A stretch of DNA of 39,740 bases from Chloroflexota bacterium. Lineage in GTDB: Bacteria > Chloroflexota > Anaerolineae > CG2-30-64-16. This document shows positions 1-7,830 of the stretch, piece after piece. A program made the position numbers and the translations under genes. Under the pieces are notes generated by a model, which made no database searches, had not been told where the DNA came from, and saw nothing but the letters and a program-made list of their open reading frames with translations. The stretch covers positions 1 through 39,740 of the forward strand of contig JAKPQT010000010.1 of the NCBI GenBank assembly GCA_029555885.1. The letters are read 5' to 3'. Every line of letters begins with the position of its first letter. Positions within the stretch are counted from its first letter, which is position 1.

Positions 1-2
1 TG

Positions 3-1271
3 GTTACGATTCCGGCGGGCTATGCGCAGGTGACGCTGGAAGCCTGGGTCTACGAGCAGTCGCAGGATGTGACTAACGCCGACTTTCAGAAGGTCGAGCT
101 GCTGAATAGCTCCGGCGGGCCGTGGTCAATGTTGTCATATGGCACGCTGAACAACGCGGCCTGGCGGCTCCTGACTTTCAATCTGACGCCGTTCAGCGGC
201 AGCACGCTCTTTGTCAGCTTCGCGGTCAACAACGACGGGATCGCCGGCCGGACGGTCATGTACGTGGACGACGTGCGGCTGCGCGCGTGCAATCCTGGCC
301 CCGCAACCGTGACAGCCACCCCGACTGCCACGCGCACGGCGACGCCCGCAGGCGCGACAGCGACGCCGACCGCGACGCCCGTGCCCGGCGTGACCGTGAC
401 GCCAAGCAGCACGATCCCGCCCGGCCCCGGCTGCATCCAGTTGATGCAGAACACCGGCTTCGAGACCGGCGTGTACCCCTGGCTGCCCGGCAAGAACGAG
501 CTGCCCGCACAGATTGTGACCGCGCCCTATCCGGGCGGGGCTTACGCCGTGGGGTTGGGGGCTCTCGCAGATAATATCTACAGCTATTCATCGCTGCGCC
601 AGTGGATCCCCGTCCCCGCCTCACACCCGCGCGTCATCGTGAGCTTCTGGGCCTACACGCGCGCGGAGTCGCTGTGGGGCGAGGACCGGCAGCAGTTCGT
701 GGTACTCGGGGCAGGCGATGCGGTGCTGGCCGTGCCGTGGAAGGTGCTGGAGAACGAACAGGTCTGGCGCCAGCGTGTGTTCGATGTGTTCAACGTGGCC
801 GGGCAGACCATCGGCATCTATTTCAACGTCATCAACGACGGCGCGGGCGGCCGCACCTCCATGTTCCTGGACGAAGTGTATGTCTGGGCGTGCACGCCGG
901 GCCAGTATCCGGCCAGCCTGGCGAGCAGCAGCCCGCCCGGCGCTGGCGCGGCGGCGGTGGGCGTGACCGCGATGGAGCTTCCCGCGCCGCAGCCTGCCGG
1001 CGAGGGCGCCATCAGCGCGGCGGCTGCGACGATCACGCTGACGCCGATGAGCACGCGCGTGGCGCTCGACGTGCCCGACCGCACGTTCGTGGGCCAGGTG
1101 GTTGCGACCAACACGCCCGCACTCATCTCGACGCCGGATGTCGAAGCAAGCGGGCCGCTGGCTGATATCGTGCGCAACTGGCGGCAGGGCTGGCAATGGG
1201 TTGTGCTCGCCATCGTCCTGGTCATGGTCGCTATCCTCATCATCGCCTATCTACGGGCGCGAGAACAATAA
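3..1271 (+). CDS. C-terminal part of a membrane-anchored surface protein with two jelly-roll-like domains (5' partial)
   Basis: The reading frame is open at the left edge of the window, so the start lies upstream. The protein has two related beta-rich segments. The first ends near base 300 with NNDGIAGRTVMYVDDV and RACNPG; the second (about 427-897) ends with INDGAGGRTSMFLDEV and WACTPG, so it is an internal duplication resembling carbohydrate-binding jelly-roll modules. A Thr-Pro-Ala linker (about 301-420) separates them, and a second low-complexity region follows. The C-terminus has one hydrophobic helix (about 1195-1255) followed by the basic tail RAREQ, so the protein is probably anchored in the membrane with the modules outside. 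No enzyme motif is visible in the part present. Function unknown; ligand or sugar binding is inference from fold style. Confidence 0.8.
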   Translation, partial: VTIPAGYAQVTLEAWVYEQSQDVTNADFQKVELLNSSGGPWSMLSYGTLNNAAWRLLTFNLTPFSGSTLFVSFAVNNDGIAGRTVMYVDDVRLRACNPGPATVTATPTATRTATPAGATATPTATPVPGVTVTPSSTIPPGPGCIQLMQNTGFETGVYPWLPGKNELPAQIVTAPYPGGAYAVGLGALADNIYSYSSLRQWIPVPASHPRVIVSFWAYTRAESLWGEDRQQFVVLGAGDAVLAVPWKVLENEQVWRQRVFDVFNVAGQTIGIYFNVINDGAGGRTSMFLDEVYVWACTPGQYPASLASSSPPGAGAAAVGVTAMELPAPQPAGEGAISAAAATITLTPMSTRVALDVPDRTFVGQVVATNTPALISTPDVEASGPLADIVRNWRQGWQWVVLAIVLVMVAILIIAYLRAREQ

Positions 1272-1281
1272 ATCATAAGGA

Positions 1282-2343
1282 ATGCCAGTGAAACTCACCG
1301 TCTATAACGATGAAACGGGCTTCGACGCCCTGCGTTCCGAGTGGAACGCCCTTCTGTGGCGCAGCAGATTCGACACCATTTTCCTGACCTGGGAGTGGCA
1401 GCGCACCTGGTGGCAGCGGCTCGGCGTCCAGCGCGGCCCGCTCTATCTCCTGGCTGCACACGAAGGCGAGCGGCTGGTCGGGATCTTACCCTTGTATGAT
1501 GCTGACGAGGAAGGTACGCGCGTCCTGCATGTCGTCGGCTGCACTGAAGTTTCGGACTATCTCGACCTCATCATCGAGGCGGGGCAGGAAGAGGGCGTCT
1601 ATGCGGCGTTCCTCGGTTGGCTGGCCGGGCCGGATGCTCCCCATTGGGACGTGGTTGACCTGTGCAACCAACCTGCTGTTTCGCTGGCGCACACGCGGCT
1701 GGCGGAGATGGCACGCGCTGCGGGCTACAGTGTGACCGTCCGGCAGGAGGATGTCTGCCCCATCATCACCCTGCCCACAGACGGCAACACCGGAGAGAGT
1801 GACGAGAGCGGCTGGGATCAGTATCTCAGCACCCTGGACAAGAAGGAGCGGCACGAAATCCGCCGCAAGCTGCGCCGGATCGAGCGCGATGCGCCGGATG
1901 CGCAGGTGCGCTATGTGGGCCAGCCGGGCGCGCATCTGGCCGCAGACATGGATACGTTCATCCGGTTGCACCGCAACAGCCGCTCGGACAAACACGCCTT
2001 TATGACGCCGGAGATGCAGACCTACTTCCGCGCCATCGCAGAAGTGCTGGCCGAGTGCGGCTGGCTCCAGCTTTCGTTCCTCGAAATCGAGGGCGAGGCC
2101 GTCGCCACCTATTTCTGCTTCGACTATAACGACCAGATTCTCGTGTACAACTCCGGCTATGATCCGGCGGCCGTGCCGCAGCTCAGCCCCGGATGGGTCC
2201 TCCTCTCCCAGTTGATTCAACATGCCATTGCGCTGGGCCGCAGCCACTTCGACTTTCTGCAGGGCGACGAAGATTATAAGCACCGGTTCGGCGGGGTGGA
2301 TACGCCCGTGTATACGACGCTGATCGAACGCGCGGCTGCGTGA
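1282..2343 (+). CDS. GNAT/BioF2-like (CelD-type) acyltransferase
   Basis: A 353-residue cytoplasmic protein of the peptidoglycan-interpeptide/cellulose-biosynthesis type acetyltransferase group (Acetyltransf_6, BioF2-like). The N-terminal part has the typical pattern TIFLTWEWQRTWWQRLG. The C-terminal GNAT-like half contains LSFLEIEGEAVATYF, then YNSGYDP and HFDFLQGDEDYKHRFG, which are characteristic of this family. Members transfer acyl or aminoacyl groups, often in cell-envelope or polysaccharide modification; the substrate cannot be read from the sequence. The ATG at 1282 lies only one base after the AAGG of its ribosome site, so the in-frame GTG at 1288 may be the real start. It lies 10 bases after the surface-protein stop, and its own stop overlaps the ribosome site of rsmD. 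Confidence 0.85.
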   Translation: MPVKLTVYNDETGFDALRSEWNALLWRSRFDTIFLTWEWQRTWWQRLGVQRGPLYLLAAHEGERLVGILPLYDADEEGTRVLHVVGCTEVSDYLDLIIEAGQEEGVYAAFLGWLAGPDAPHWDVVDLCNQPAVSLAHTRLAEMARAAGYSVTVRQEDVCPIITLPTDGNTGESDESGWDQYLSTLDKKERHEIRRKLRRIERDAPDAQVRYVGQPGAHLAADMDTFIRLHRNSRSDKHAFMTPEMQTYFRAIAEVLAECGWLQLSFLEIEGEAVATYFCFDYNDQILVYNSGYDPAAVPQLSPGWVLLSQLIQHAIALGRSHFDFLQGDEDYKHRFGGVDTPVYTTLIERAAA

Positions 2344-2350
2344 GGACACC

Positions 2351-3004
2351 ATGCGGGTGATTGCGGGCGCTGCCAAGGGCCGTGCATTGGCCTCCGTGCC
2401 GGGCGACAGCACGCGGCCCATCACCGACCGCGTCAAGGCCGCGCTGTTCAGCATCCTGCACTCGCTGGGGATGATCGAGGACCGGCGCTATCTTGACCTG
2501 TTCGGCGGGACCGGCGCGGTCGGTATCGAGGCGCTCAGTCGCGGCGCAGCCGAGGCAGTCTTCTGCGAGCGCGACCGGCTGGCGCTCAAGACGCTGCGTC
2601 GCAACCTCGAAGCGACCGAACTGGCGGAGCAGGCCATCGTCGTGCCCGGGGACGCGTTCGCCTATCTGCAGCGGCCCGCTCTCGCGCCGTTCGATGTCAT
2701 CTACATCGCGCCGCCCCAGTATCAGGGCTTGTGGCTGCGCGCGCTCCAAATCGTGGACGCGCGGCCTGCGCTACTGACCGGCGACGGCATTGCTATCGTG
2801 CAGGTCTTTCCGAAGGAGTGGAGCGCCCCTGCGCTGAGCCATCTGGTCTTGTTCGACCAGCGGCGGTATGGCAGCACCGAGCTGTTCTTCCTGGGGCTGA
2901 GCGCGCGGGAACGGTCCGCATCGCGGTCGCTACGCGACCGTCAGGATGCGGATTCCTCTGATCTGACGAACTTCGAGGATACATCGGATGGAAGTCCCGC
3001 ATAA
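2351..3004 (+). CDS. rsmD: 16S rRNA (guanine966-N2)-methyltransferase RsmD
   Basis: RsmD uses S-adenosylmethionine to methylate N2 of G966 in 16S rRNA of the small ribosomal subunit. The start MRVIAGAAKGRAL, then RPITDRVKAALFSIL and the SAM-binding loop DLFGGTGAVGIEALSRGA, are diagnostic. Motif IV, normally (D/N)PP(Y/F), reads IYIAPPQYQGLW here, so the acidic/amide residue is Ala and the aromatic position is Gln. The family is usually about 180-190 residues; this one has 217 because a tail of about 30 residues was added, encoded largely by a palindromic repeat (2915-2952). The stop overlaps the start of menA by 17 bases. The ribosome site GAGGA overlaps the stop of the upstream gene. Confidence 0.88.
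   Translation: MRVIAGAAKGRALASVPGDSTRPITDRVKAALFSILHSLGMIEDRRYLDLFGGTGAVGIEALSRGAAEAVFCERDRLALKTLRRNLEATELAEQAIVVPGDAFAYLQRPALAPFDVIYIAPPQYQGLWLRALQIVDARPALLTGDGIAIVQVFPKEWSAPALSHLVLFDQRRYGSTELFFLGLSARERSASRSLRDRQDADSSDLTNFEDTSDGSPA
2915..2952. repeat. Hairpin element copy 1, in frame inside rsmD
   Basis: An imperfect palindrome: outer arm TCCGCATC pairs with GATGCGGA, then an asymmetric internal loop (G opposite TCAG), then inner arm CGGTCGC pairs with GCGACCG around the loop TAC. A second copy lies at 27955-27991 inside another coding sequence. The two share 17-base identical halves and differ in the loop. Here it encodes part of the C-terminal tail of RsmD. Confidence 0.8.
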
Positions 3005-3911
3005 CCAGGCCGAGCAGCACGCGACCCTCACCAGGTGGCAGTCCTGGCGGCTGGCGAGCCGCCCGCGCACGCTGCCCGCGGCCGTCGCGCCGGTGATCGT
3101 CGGCACGGCGCTGGCGGTTTACGCCGGCGCGTTCCGGCCGCTGGCTGCATTGGCCGCACTGCTGGCCGCGCTGCTCATCCAGATCGGCTCGAACTTCGCC
3201 AACGACCTGGGCGACTTCCAGCGCGGCGCGGATATCCGGGAGCGCGTGGGGCCGCTGCGCGTGACGAGCGCGGGGCTGCTCTCCCCGCGCGAGGTCAAGG
3301 CCGGGATGTTCGCCGTGTTCGGGCTGGCCGCGCTGTGCGGCATCTATCTCATTGTCCTCGGCGGCTGGCCCATCCTGGCAATCGGCCTGCTCTCCATCCT
3401 GGCCGCGGTCGCCTACACTGCGGGGCCGCTGCCGTTCGGCTACTACGGGCTGGGCGACCTGGCCGTCTTCATCTTCTTCGGGCTGGTGGCGGTGGTAGGG
3501 ACCTTCTATGTGCAGGCCGGACGAGTCATGCCGCTGGTCTGGCTGGCCGCATTGCCGATGGGCGCGCTGGTCACGAATATCCTGGTGGTCAACAATATCC
3601 GTGACGTGGATACCGATGCGCGGGTGGGCAAGCGCACGCTGGCCGTGTTGCTGGGGCGTCGCGGCGCGCGGCTGGAGTATATCGCGCTGCTGGCGCTGGC
3701 CTACGCCATCCCCGTTATCCTCTGGCTCGGCTTCTCGTTGGAGGCGTCCGTGCTGCTGCCGCTGCTGACCCTGCCGCTGGCGGCGCAGCAGGTGCGGGCT
3801 GTGTTCACCGTAACTGGTCCCGCGCTGAACAGGACGCTCGGCGGCACCGCGCAGCTTGCCGTCTGGTATGCGCTGGCCTTCGCCGCGGGGCTGGTGTTGC
3901 AGACGGCCTGA
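2988..3911 (+). CDS. menA: 1,4-dihydroxy-2-naphthoate polyprenyltransferase (MenA, UbiA family)
   Basis: An integral-membrane prenyltransferase (307 residues) that attaches the polyprenyl tail to dihydroxynaphthoate, giving demethylmenaquinone. The first Asp-rich motif is N72-D73-x2-D76 (FANDLGDFQRGAD) followed by RVGPLRVTSAGLL, the MenA-specific signature. The second Asp motif is NNIRDVDTDARVGKRTLAV, with D206, D208 and D210. About eight hydrophobic segments are visible, as expected. The start overlaps the end of rsmD by 17 bases, suggesting co-transcription. UbiA relatives with other acceptors are possible, but the RVGPLR context favours MenA. The 3' end faces pyrD across an inverted repeat. 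Confidence 0.88.
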   Translation: MEVPHNQAEQHATLTRWQSWRLASRPRTLPAAVAPVIVGTALAVYAGAFRPLAALAALLAALLIQIGSNFANDLGDFQRGADIRERVGPLRVTSAGLLSPREVKAGMFAVFGLAALCGIYLIVLGGWPILAIGLLSILAAVAYTAGPLPFGYYGLGDLAVFIFFGLVAVVGTFYVQAGRVMPLVWLAALPMGALVTNILVVNNIRDVDTDARVGKRTLAVLLGRRGARLEYIALLALAYAIPVILWLGFSLEASVLLPLLTLPLAAQQVRAVFTVTGPALNRTLGGTAQLAVWYALAFAAGLVLQTA

Positions 3912-3913
3912 CG

Positions 3914-3985
3914 GATTGAAGATTGGAGATTGCAGATTTCGGTGCTGAACAGCGTTACTCAATCTGCAATCTGTAATCTTCAATC
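3914..3985. repeat. Inverted repeat built from GATTGxA heptads between menA and pyrD
   Basis: Left arm 3914-3938 and right arm 3961-3985 are 25 bases each and complementary except at two positions, with a 22-base loop. Each arm is itself a tandem of 7-base units (GATTGAA, GATTGGA, GATTGCA, GATT). The right arm contains the stop codon of the pyrD-like gene, so the element reaches into that coding sequence. It may also serve as a bidirectional terminator. Confidence 0.8.
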
Positions 3986-4813
3986 TGCAATCGTCGTCGC
4001 CACCGTGCGCTGAATCTCCGCAACCGCCGCCGGGTTCGTCCATAACACGCTGCGCACCTGCACGGCCGCCGCACCCATGCGCAGGCATTTGACCGCGTCC
4101 GACGGTCGCGTGATGCCGCCTGCTGCGACGACGGGCACGTTCGGCGCCTGTGTCAGCACCGCAGCCAGCGCGCGCAGCGTGAAGGGCAGCGCGGCCGGGC
4201 CGCCGATCGGGCCTTCGACTTCCCCAGCCGGTCCGCCTGCCAGTGCGGGCGCAACCCCCACCGGCGCGGTTGCGACCACGAGCGCATCGGCCCCGGCATT
4301 CAGGCACGCCTCGACCAGCAATTCTGCCTGGGCCGCAGGCAGCTTGACGAGCAGCGGAAGCTGGCAGCTCCGGCGCACGTTGGCCGTCCACATCCCCGCA
4401 TCGCGCGGTGTGACCTGGGCGGGCAGGTGCAGCTCCAGCCCGGCGACCGCGGGCCGGTCCTCCAGGGTGGCGGCCAGGCGATCCCAGTCCTCCGGCGCGG
4501 AGGCCGCGAGCGCCACGATCGCGGGAATGCCCAGCCGGGCCCAGCCGGCGACGTCGTCGCGCAGCAGGCGGCGTAAGCCGGGGTTGTGGTCGCTGGTCGC
4601 GAGGATGAAGCCGCCGGGAATCTCGGCCAGCCGCGGCGGTGGGTTGCCGCGGCGCGGCTGCAGGGTGATGGGCGGCGTGACGAGCGCGCCGAAGAGTTCC
4701 GGCCCGATGCCCGGCGGCCATGCCTCTCCGAAGCCGAGCGCGCCGCTGCCTGCTATCAGCGGGGAGGCCAGGCTCAGGCCCAGCTTGTTGTGCGGCGCCA
4801 GTTCGACGCTCAT
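3980..4813 (-). CDS. pyrD: Dihydroorotate dehydrogenase-like flavoprotein (PyrD family, active-site residues replaced)
   Basis: A 277-residue FMN barrel protein related to class 1B dihydroorotate dehydrogenase. Family marks kept: ITLQPRRGNPPPRLAEIPGG, the FMN lysine in LLVKLP, and the FMN-phosphate loop VVAAGGITRPSDAVKCL with MGAAAVQVRS. Departures from known active enzymes: NxSCPN, which holds the catalytic Cys, is HLPAQV here (Ala132 at the Cys position), and the substrate-side Lys in VTKxIT is Pro (VTPPIT, residues 45-50). It may therefore be inactive as a DHODH or act on another substrate. The ATG overlaps the stop of the pyrK-like gene as ATGA, typical of translational coupling and a PyrDK complex. 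The last codons lie in a repeat. A longer upstream reading in this frame is a shadow of pyrK. Confidence 0.75.
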   Translation of the reverse strand: MSVELAPHNKLGLSLASPLIAGSGALGFGEAWPPGIGPELFGALVTPPITLQPRRGNPPPRLAEIPGGFILATSDHNPGLRRLLRDDVAGWARLGIPAIVALAASAPEDWDRLAATLEDRPAVAGLELHLPAQVTPRDAGMWTANVRRSCQLPLLVKLPAAQAELLVEACLNAGADALVVATAPVGVAPALAGGPAGEVEGPIGGPAALPFTLRALAAVLTQAPNVPVVAAGGITRPSDAVKCLRMGAAAVQVRSVLWTNPAAVAEIQRTVATTIAD

Positions 4814-5601
4814 CCTGCCACCACATCCGTCAGGTCGAACACCGGCCCGCGCAGACACACCCGCCGACGGCCTCCCGCCACATCCGCCACGCACGACTGG
4901 CACGCGCCCGTCCCACACAGGAATGTCGCAGGATAGAGCACCTGCGCGAAGCCGCGCGTCAGCCCGTAACGTGCGGCCTTGACCGTTTCCGCCAGCCGCA
5001 CGTAGAACTCCACGCTGCCCGCCGCACAGACGGCGTCGGCCCAGGGCAGCAGGTCCGACAGGGTGGAGAGCAGCGTGCCCGCCGGGTCTTGGCGGCCATC
5101 CTGTGTGACCAGGTGATACTCGACCGCCGCGGGCAGGCGCGTCGCCGGCACACTGTCGCGTGCGGTGAGTGCGCCGGTCGCGAAGGTCACGGCCAGTCCA
5201 GCGGCCGCGGCCCAGCCCAGCAGCGGCAGGAGCGACCACGCCGGATCGCCCTGCCCGATGCACAGCAGGTTGCGCACGCCTGCCGCAACGCTGAAGCCGT
5301 TGCCGACCGGTCCCAGGCAGTCGATTTCGAGGCCGAGCGGCGCGGTGCGCAGCCAGGCCGCGCCCCAATCCGCGGATGGCGGCAGCCGCAGCGTCCAGGT
5401 CTCCGCGTCCAGGGCGACCGGGTAGAATGTGCGCCGGAGATAGGGGTCCAGCCCGGGCCCGGCCTTGACGAGCACCGCTTGGCCCGGGGCAAGCTGGCGC
5501 ACCAGCTCCGGCGCGTGCAGTACGAGCTCCTGGCTGGGGCCGGAACTCTGGCGTGAGATGAGGGTGGCAGTCGTTTGCAACATCGGAGCCAATGATAGCA
5601 T
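4810..5601 (-). CDS. pyrK: Dihydroorotate dehydrogenase electron-transfer subunit (PyrK-like, FAD and 2Fe-2S)
   Basis: A 263-residue protein of the ferredoxin-reductase-like PyrK family, which passes electrons between PyrD FMN and NAD through FAD and a 2Fe-2S cluster. The N-terminal beta-barrel has the FAD-binding RRTFYPVA stretch. The C-terminus has the cluster ligands C229, C234, C237 and C249 in LCGTGACQSC and RRVCLRGPVFD, matching the PyrK pattern. The start at 5601 gives MLSLAPMLQTT; the in-frame ATG at 5583 is an alternative, and neither has a strong ribosome site. The gene is divergent from dnaG, with a palindrome and the dnaG promoter between them. All four cluster cysteines are intact although its PyrD partner has lost active-site residues. 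Confidence 0.8.
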   Translation of the reverse strand: MLSLAPMLQTTATLISRQSSGPSQELVLHAPELVRQLAPGQAVLVKAGPGLDPYLRRTFYPVALDAETWTLRLPPSADWGAAWLRTAPLGLEIDCLGPVGNGFSVAAGVRNLLCIGQGDPAWSLLPLLGWAAAAGLAVTFATGALTARDSVPATRLPAAVEYHLVTQDGRQDPAGTLLSTLSDLLPWADAVCAAGSVEFYVRLAETVKAARYGLTRGFAQVLYPATFLCGTGACQSCVADVAGGRRRVCLRGPVFDLTDVVAG

Positions 5602-5627
5602 GTCGCGGCGTTGCGCTCAAACGTCCT

Positions 5628-5658
5628 CCGTAGGACGGGTTGCCAACCCGTCCTACGG
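5628..5658. repeat. 31-base perfect palindrome upstream of dnaG
   Basis: Arms CCGTAGGACGGGTTG (5628-5642) and its exact complement (5644-5658) flank a single C. It lies between the divergent pyrK-like and dnaG genes, upstream of the dnaG promoter. The sequence differs from every other palindrome in the window. Confidence 0.85.
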
Positions 5659-5685
5659 GTGCAGGTCGTCGATTTTAAGGGTGTT

Positions 5686-5715
5686 TTGACACATGAGTTC
5701 CATTGCTGGTATAAT
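5686..5715 (+). promoter_or_regulatory. Near-consensus sigma-70 promoter for dnaG-rpoD
   Basis: TTGACA (5686-5691) and TATAAT (5710-5715) are both perfect hexamers with an 18-base spacer. Transcription would start near 5722, leaving a leader of about 90 bases before dnaG. Confidence 0.8.
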
Positions 5716-5811
5716 TCCTCCCGTGCCATCAGGCACGCCAGTGCGCAAGCAGAGGCTGGCATGGTGCGAGCAAAGGTCCTGCAGGGTCAAGTGTGGTGAT
5801 TTCAGCCGGTC

Positions 5812-7800
5812 ATGAGCGTTATCGAAGAAATCAAGGATCGCCTCGACATCGTCGACGTGATCTCGACTTATGTCCAGCTTCAGAAGGCGGGACGTAACTA
5901 TAAGGGCCTTTGTCCGTTCCACAACGAGAAGACCCCTTCCTTCGTCGTGTTCCCCGAAACCCAGGGTTGGCATTGCTTCGGTGCCTGCAGCACCGGCGGC
6001 GACATTTTTACGTTCATCATGAAGCGGGAGAACCTGGACTTCGGAGAGGCGCTGGCCCTGCTGGCCGCGAAGGCCGGGGTGGAGCTGAAAGAGCGGAGCC
6101 AAGCGGGGGACGGCGATGCAAGCCGATTGGAACGCCTGCGCGCCATCCTGACTGACACAGCGGCTTACTATCACTACCTGCTGATGCGCCATTCGGAGGC
6201 GGCCATTGCCCGCGATTATCTCGAACGGCGGGGGCTGACGCAGGAGACCTGGGAAGCCTGGCAGTTGGGCTACTCGCTCGATAGCTGGGATGCGCTCAAG
6301 GACCGGCTGCTCGGCAAGGGTTACCGGCCCGAAGAGGTCGAGGAAGCCGGACTGCTGATCCGGCGCGAAGAGGGCATCGGTTATTACGACCGCTTTCGCG
6401 GCCGCTTCATGATTCCCATCCGGGACGTGCAGGGCCGGGTGATTGGCTTCGGGGCACGCATCCTGCGAGAGGACCCTGCCCATCCCGCGCCCAAGTACAT
6501 GAATTCGCCGCAGACCCCGCTCTTCGATAAGAGCAGCGTATTGTTCGGGTTGGATATGGCCCGCAAGGCTATCCGTGATGCGGACCTGGCTGTGCTCGTC
6601 GAGGGGTACATGGACGTCATCGGCTCGCACCAGGTCGGTGTGACGAACGTCGTCGCAGGCATGGGCACCGCGCTGACCGAGTCGCAGATGCGCCAGCTCA
6701 AGCGGTACAGCAGCAACATCACCCTGGCGTTGGACCCGGACGCCGCCGGCGAGCACGCCACCATCCGAGGGCTGGAGGCGGCGCGGCAAACCCTCGAGCG
6801 CGAGTGGCAGCCTGTCATCAGCCCGTCGGGCCTGGTGCGCCAGGAGAGCCGGCTCAAGGCGCAGCTCCGCATCGCGGCCCTGCCGGACGGTCTGGACCCG
6901 GACGAGTTGGCCCTGCAGGATGTGCGGCGGTGGCAGCAGGTCATCGCGGGCGCGCGACCGGTGGTGGACTATTATTTGAACGTCGTCGCGCGCGAGGAGG
7001 ACCTGACCACCGCGCACGGCAAGGCCGCGGCAGTGGAGCGGCTGGCGCCGCTGATTCGCGAGATTGCCAATCCGGTCGAGCGGGCCCATTACTTGCAGTT
7101 GCTGGCGCGCATGGTGCAAACCGATGAACGGCTCGTCGCTGATCAGGTCATGCAGGCGGGACGCCTGGATGAGCGGCGGGGCGGACCGGAGGAGATGCCG
7201 GGCCGCGGCCGGGCAGCGGGCCGGGCCGCAGCGCCCACACCGGCGCCACGGCCAACGATCTCGGCATCGCGCTACGGGCTGGAGGAGTATCTGCTGGGCT
7301 GGCTGTACCTGCGGCCCGACCTGCTGGCCGCGCTGGATGCGGATATGATTACCCACCAGGCGCCGCCGCTCAGCCCGGATGACTTCAGCCGGGAGGATAA
7401 CCGGGCGCTGCTGGTCGAACTCCAGGCGCTGCCGGCCGGTGCGCTCAACCAGACGGCCGAGGACCGGCTGGCGGAACTGCCGGAGGTGCTGGCGGAGCGC
7501 GGCCGCCATCTCGTCGAGCAGGTACAGCATCGTCCGTCGCTGACGGACGAGAAGCTGCTGAAAGACCTGGGGGATTCGCTGTTGCGCCTGCGCGAGCGTA
7601 ACCTGGGAGAGCAGGTGCAGCAGGTGCGCTTTCTGATTCTGGAAAACCAGGAGGGCGGTTCGCCGGATGAGGCGCGCACGCTCCGTGAGCTGATGGCGAC
7701 CTATACGGCCCAGAAGGGGCACATTCATAAGCTATTGAGCACGCGGACGATGGTGGGCCTGCTGGCCCAACGTAAACCCGCGGCTGCGAGTGAGAACTAA
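5812..7800 (+). CDS. dnaG: DNA primase DnaG
   Basis: DnaG makes RNA primers for replication and acts with the DnaB helicase. The 662 residues show the N-terminal zinc-binding domain with C34, H37, C55 and C59 (CPFH, then HCFGAC), the RNA-polymerase core with YYDRFRGRFMIPI, and the TOPRIM domain with E264 in VEGYMD and D308/D310 in LALDPDAAG. A Pro/Ala-rich linker (about residues 463-485) leads to the C-terminal helicase-interaction helices. Two details differ from the E. coli type: the last two zinc ligands are three residues apart rather than two, and the DxD motif is DPD. The start MSVIEEIKDRLDIVDVI fits the family. rpoD follows 30 bases downstream. No rpsU precedes it. Confidence 0.96.
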   Translation: MSVIEEIKDRLDIVDVISTYVQLQKAGRNYKGLCPFHNEKTPSFVVFPETQGWHCFGACSTGGDIFTFIMKRENLDFGEALALLAAKAGVELKERSQAGDGDASRLERLRAILTDTAAYYHYLLMRHSEAAIARDYLERRGLTQETWEAWQLGYSLDSWDALKDRLLGKGYRPEEVEEAGLLIRREEGIGYYDRFRGRFMIPIRDVQGRVIGFGARILREDPAHPAPKYMNSPQTPLFDKSSVLFGLDMARKAIRDADLAVLVEGYMDVIGSHQVGVTNVVAGMGTALTESQMRQLKRYSSNITLALDPDAAGEHATIRGLEAARQTLEREWQPVISPSGLVRQESRLKAQLRIAALPDGLDPDELALQDVRRWQQVIAGARPVVDYYLNVVAREEDLTTAHGKAAAVERLAPLIREIANPVERAHYLQLLARMVQTDERLVADQVMQAGRLDERRGGPEEMPGRGRAAGRAAAPTPAPRPTISASRYGLEEYLLGWLYLRPDLLAALDADMITHQAPPLSPDDFSREDNRALLVELQALPAGALNQTAEDRLAELPEVLAERGRHLVEQVQHRPSLTDEKLLKDLGDSLLRLRERNLGEQVQQVRFLILENQEGGSPDEARTLRELMATYTAQKGHIHKLLSTRTMVGLLAQRKPAAASEN

Positions 7801-7830
7801 TGCAGATGCAGGGCGAAGGAAAGGACGAAT

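Noticed and set aside
2793..4826. A 677-codon minus-strand frame across menA, the repeat and pyrD
   Set aside because: It crosses real genes out of frame and shows low-complexity Arg/Gly/Ala composition.
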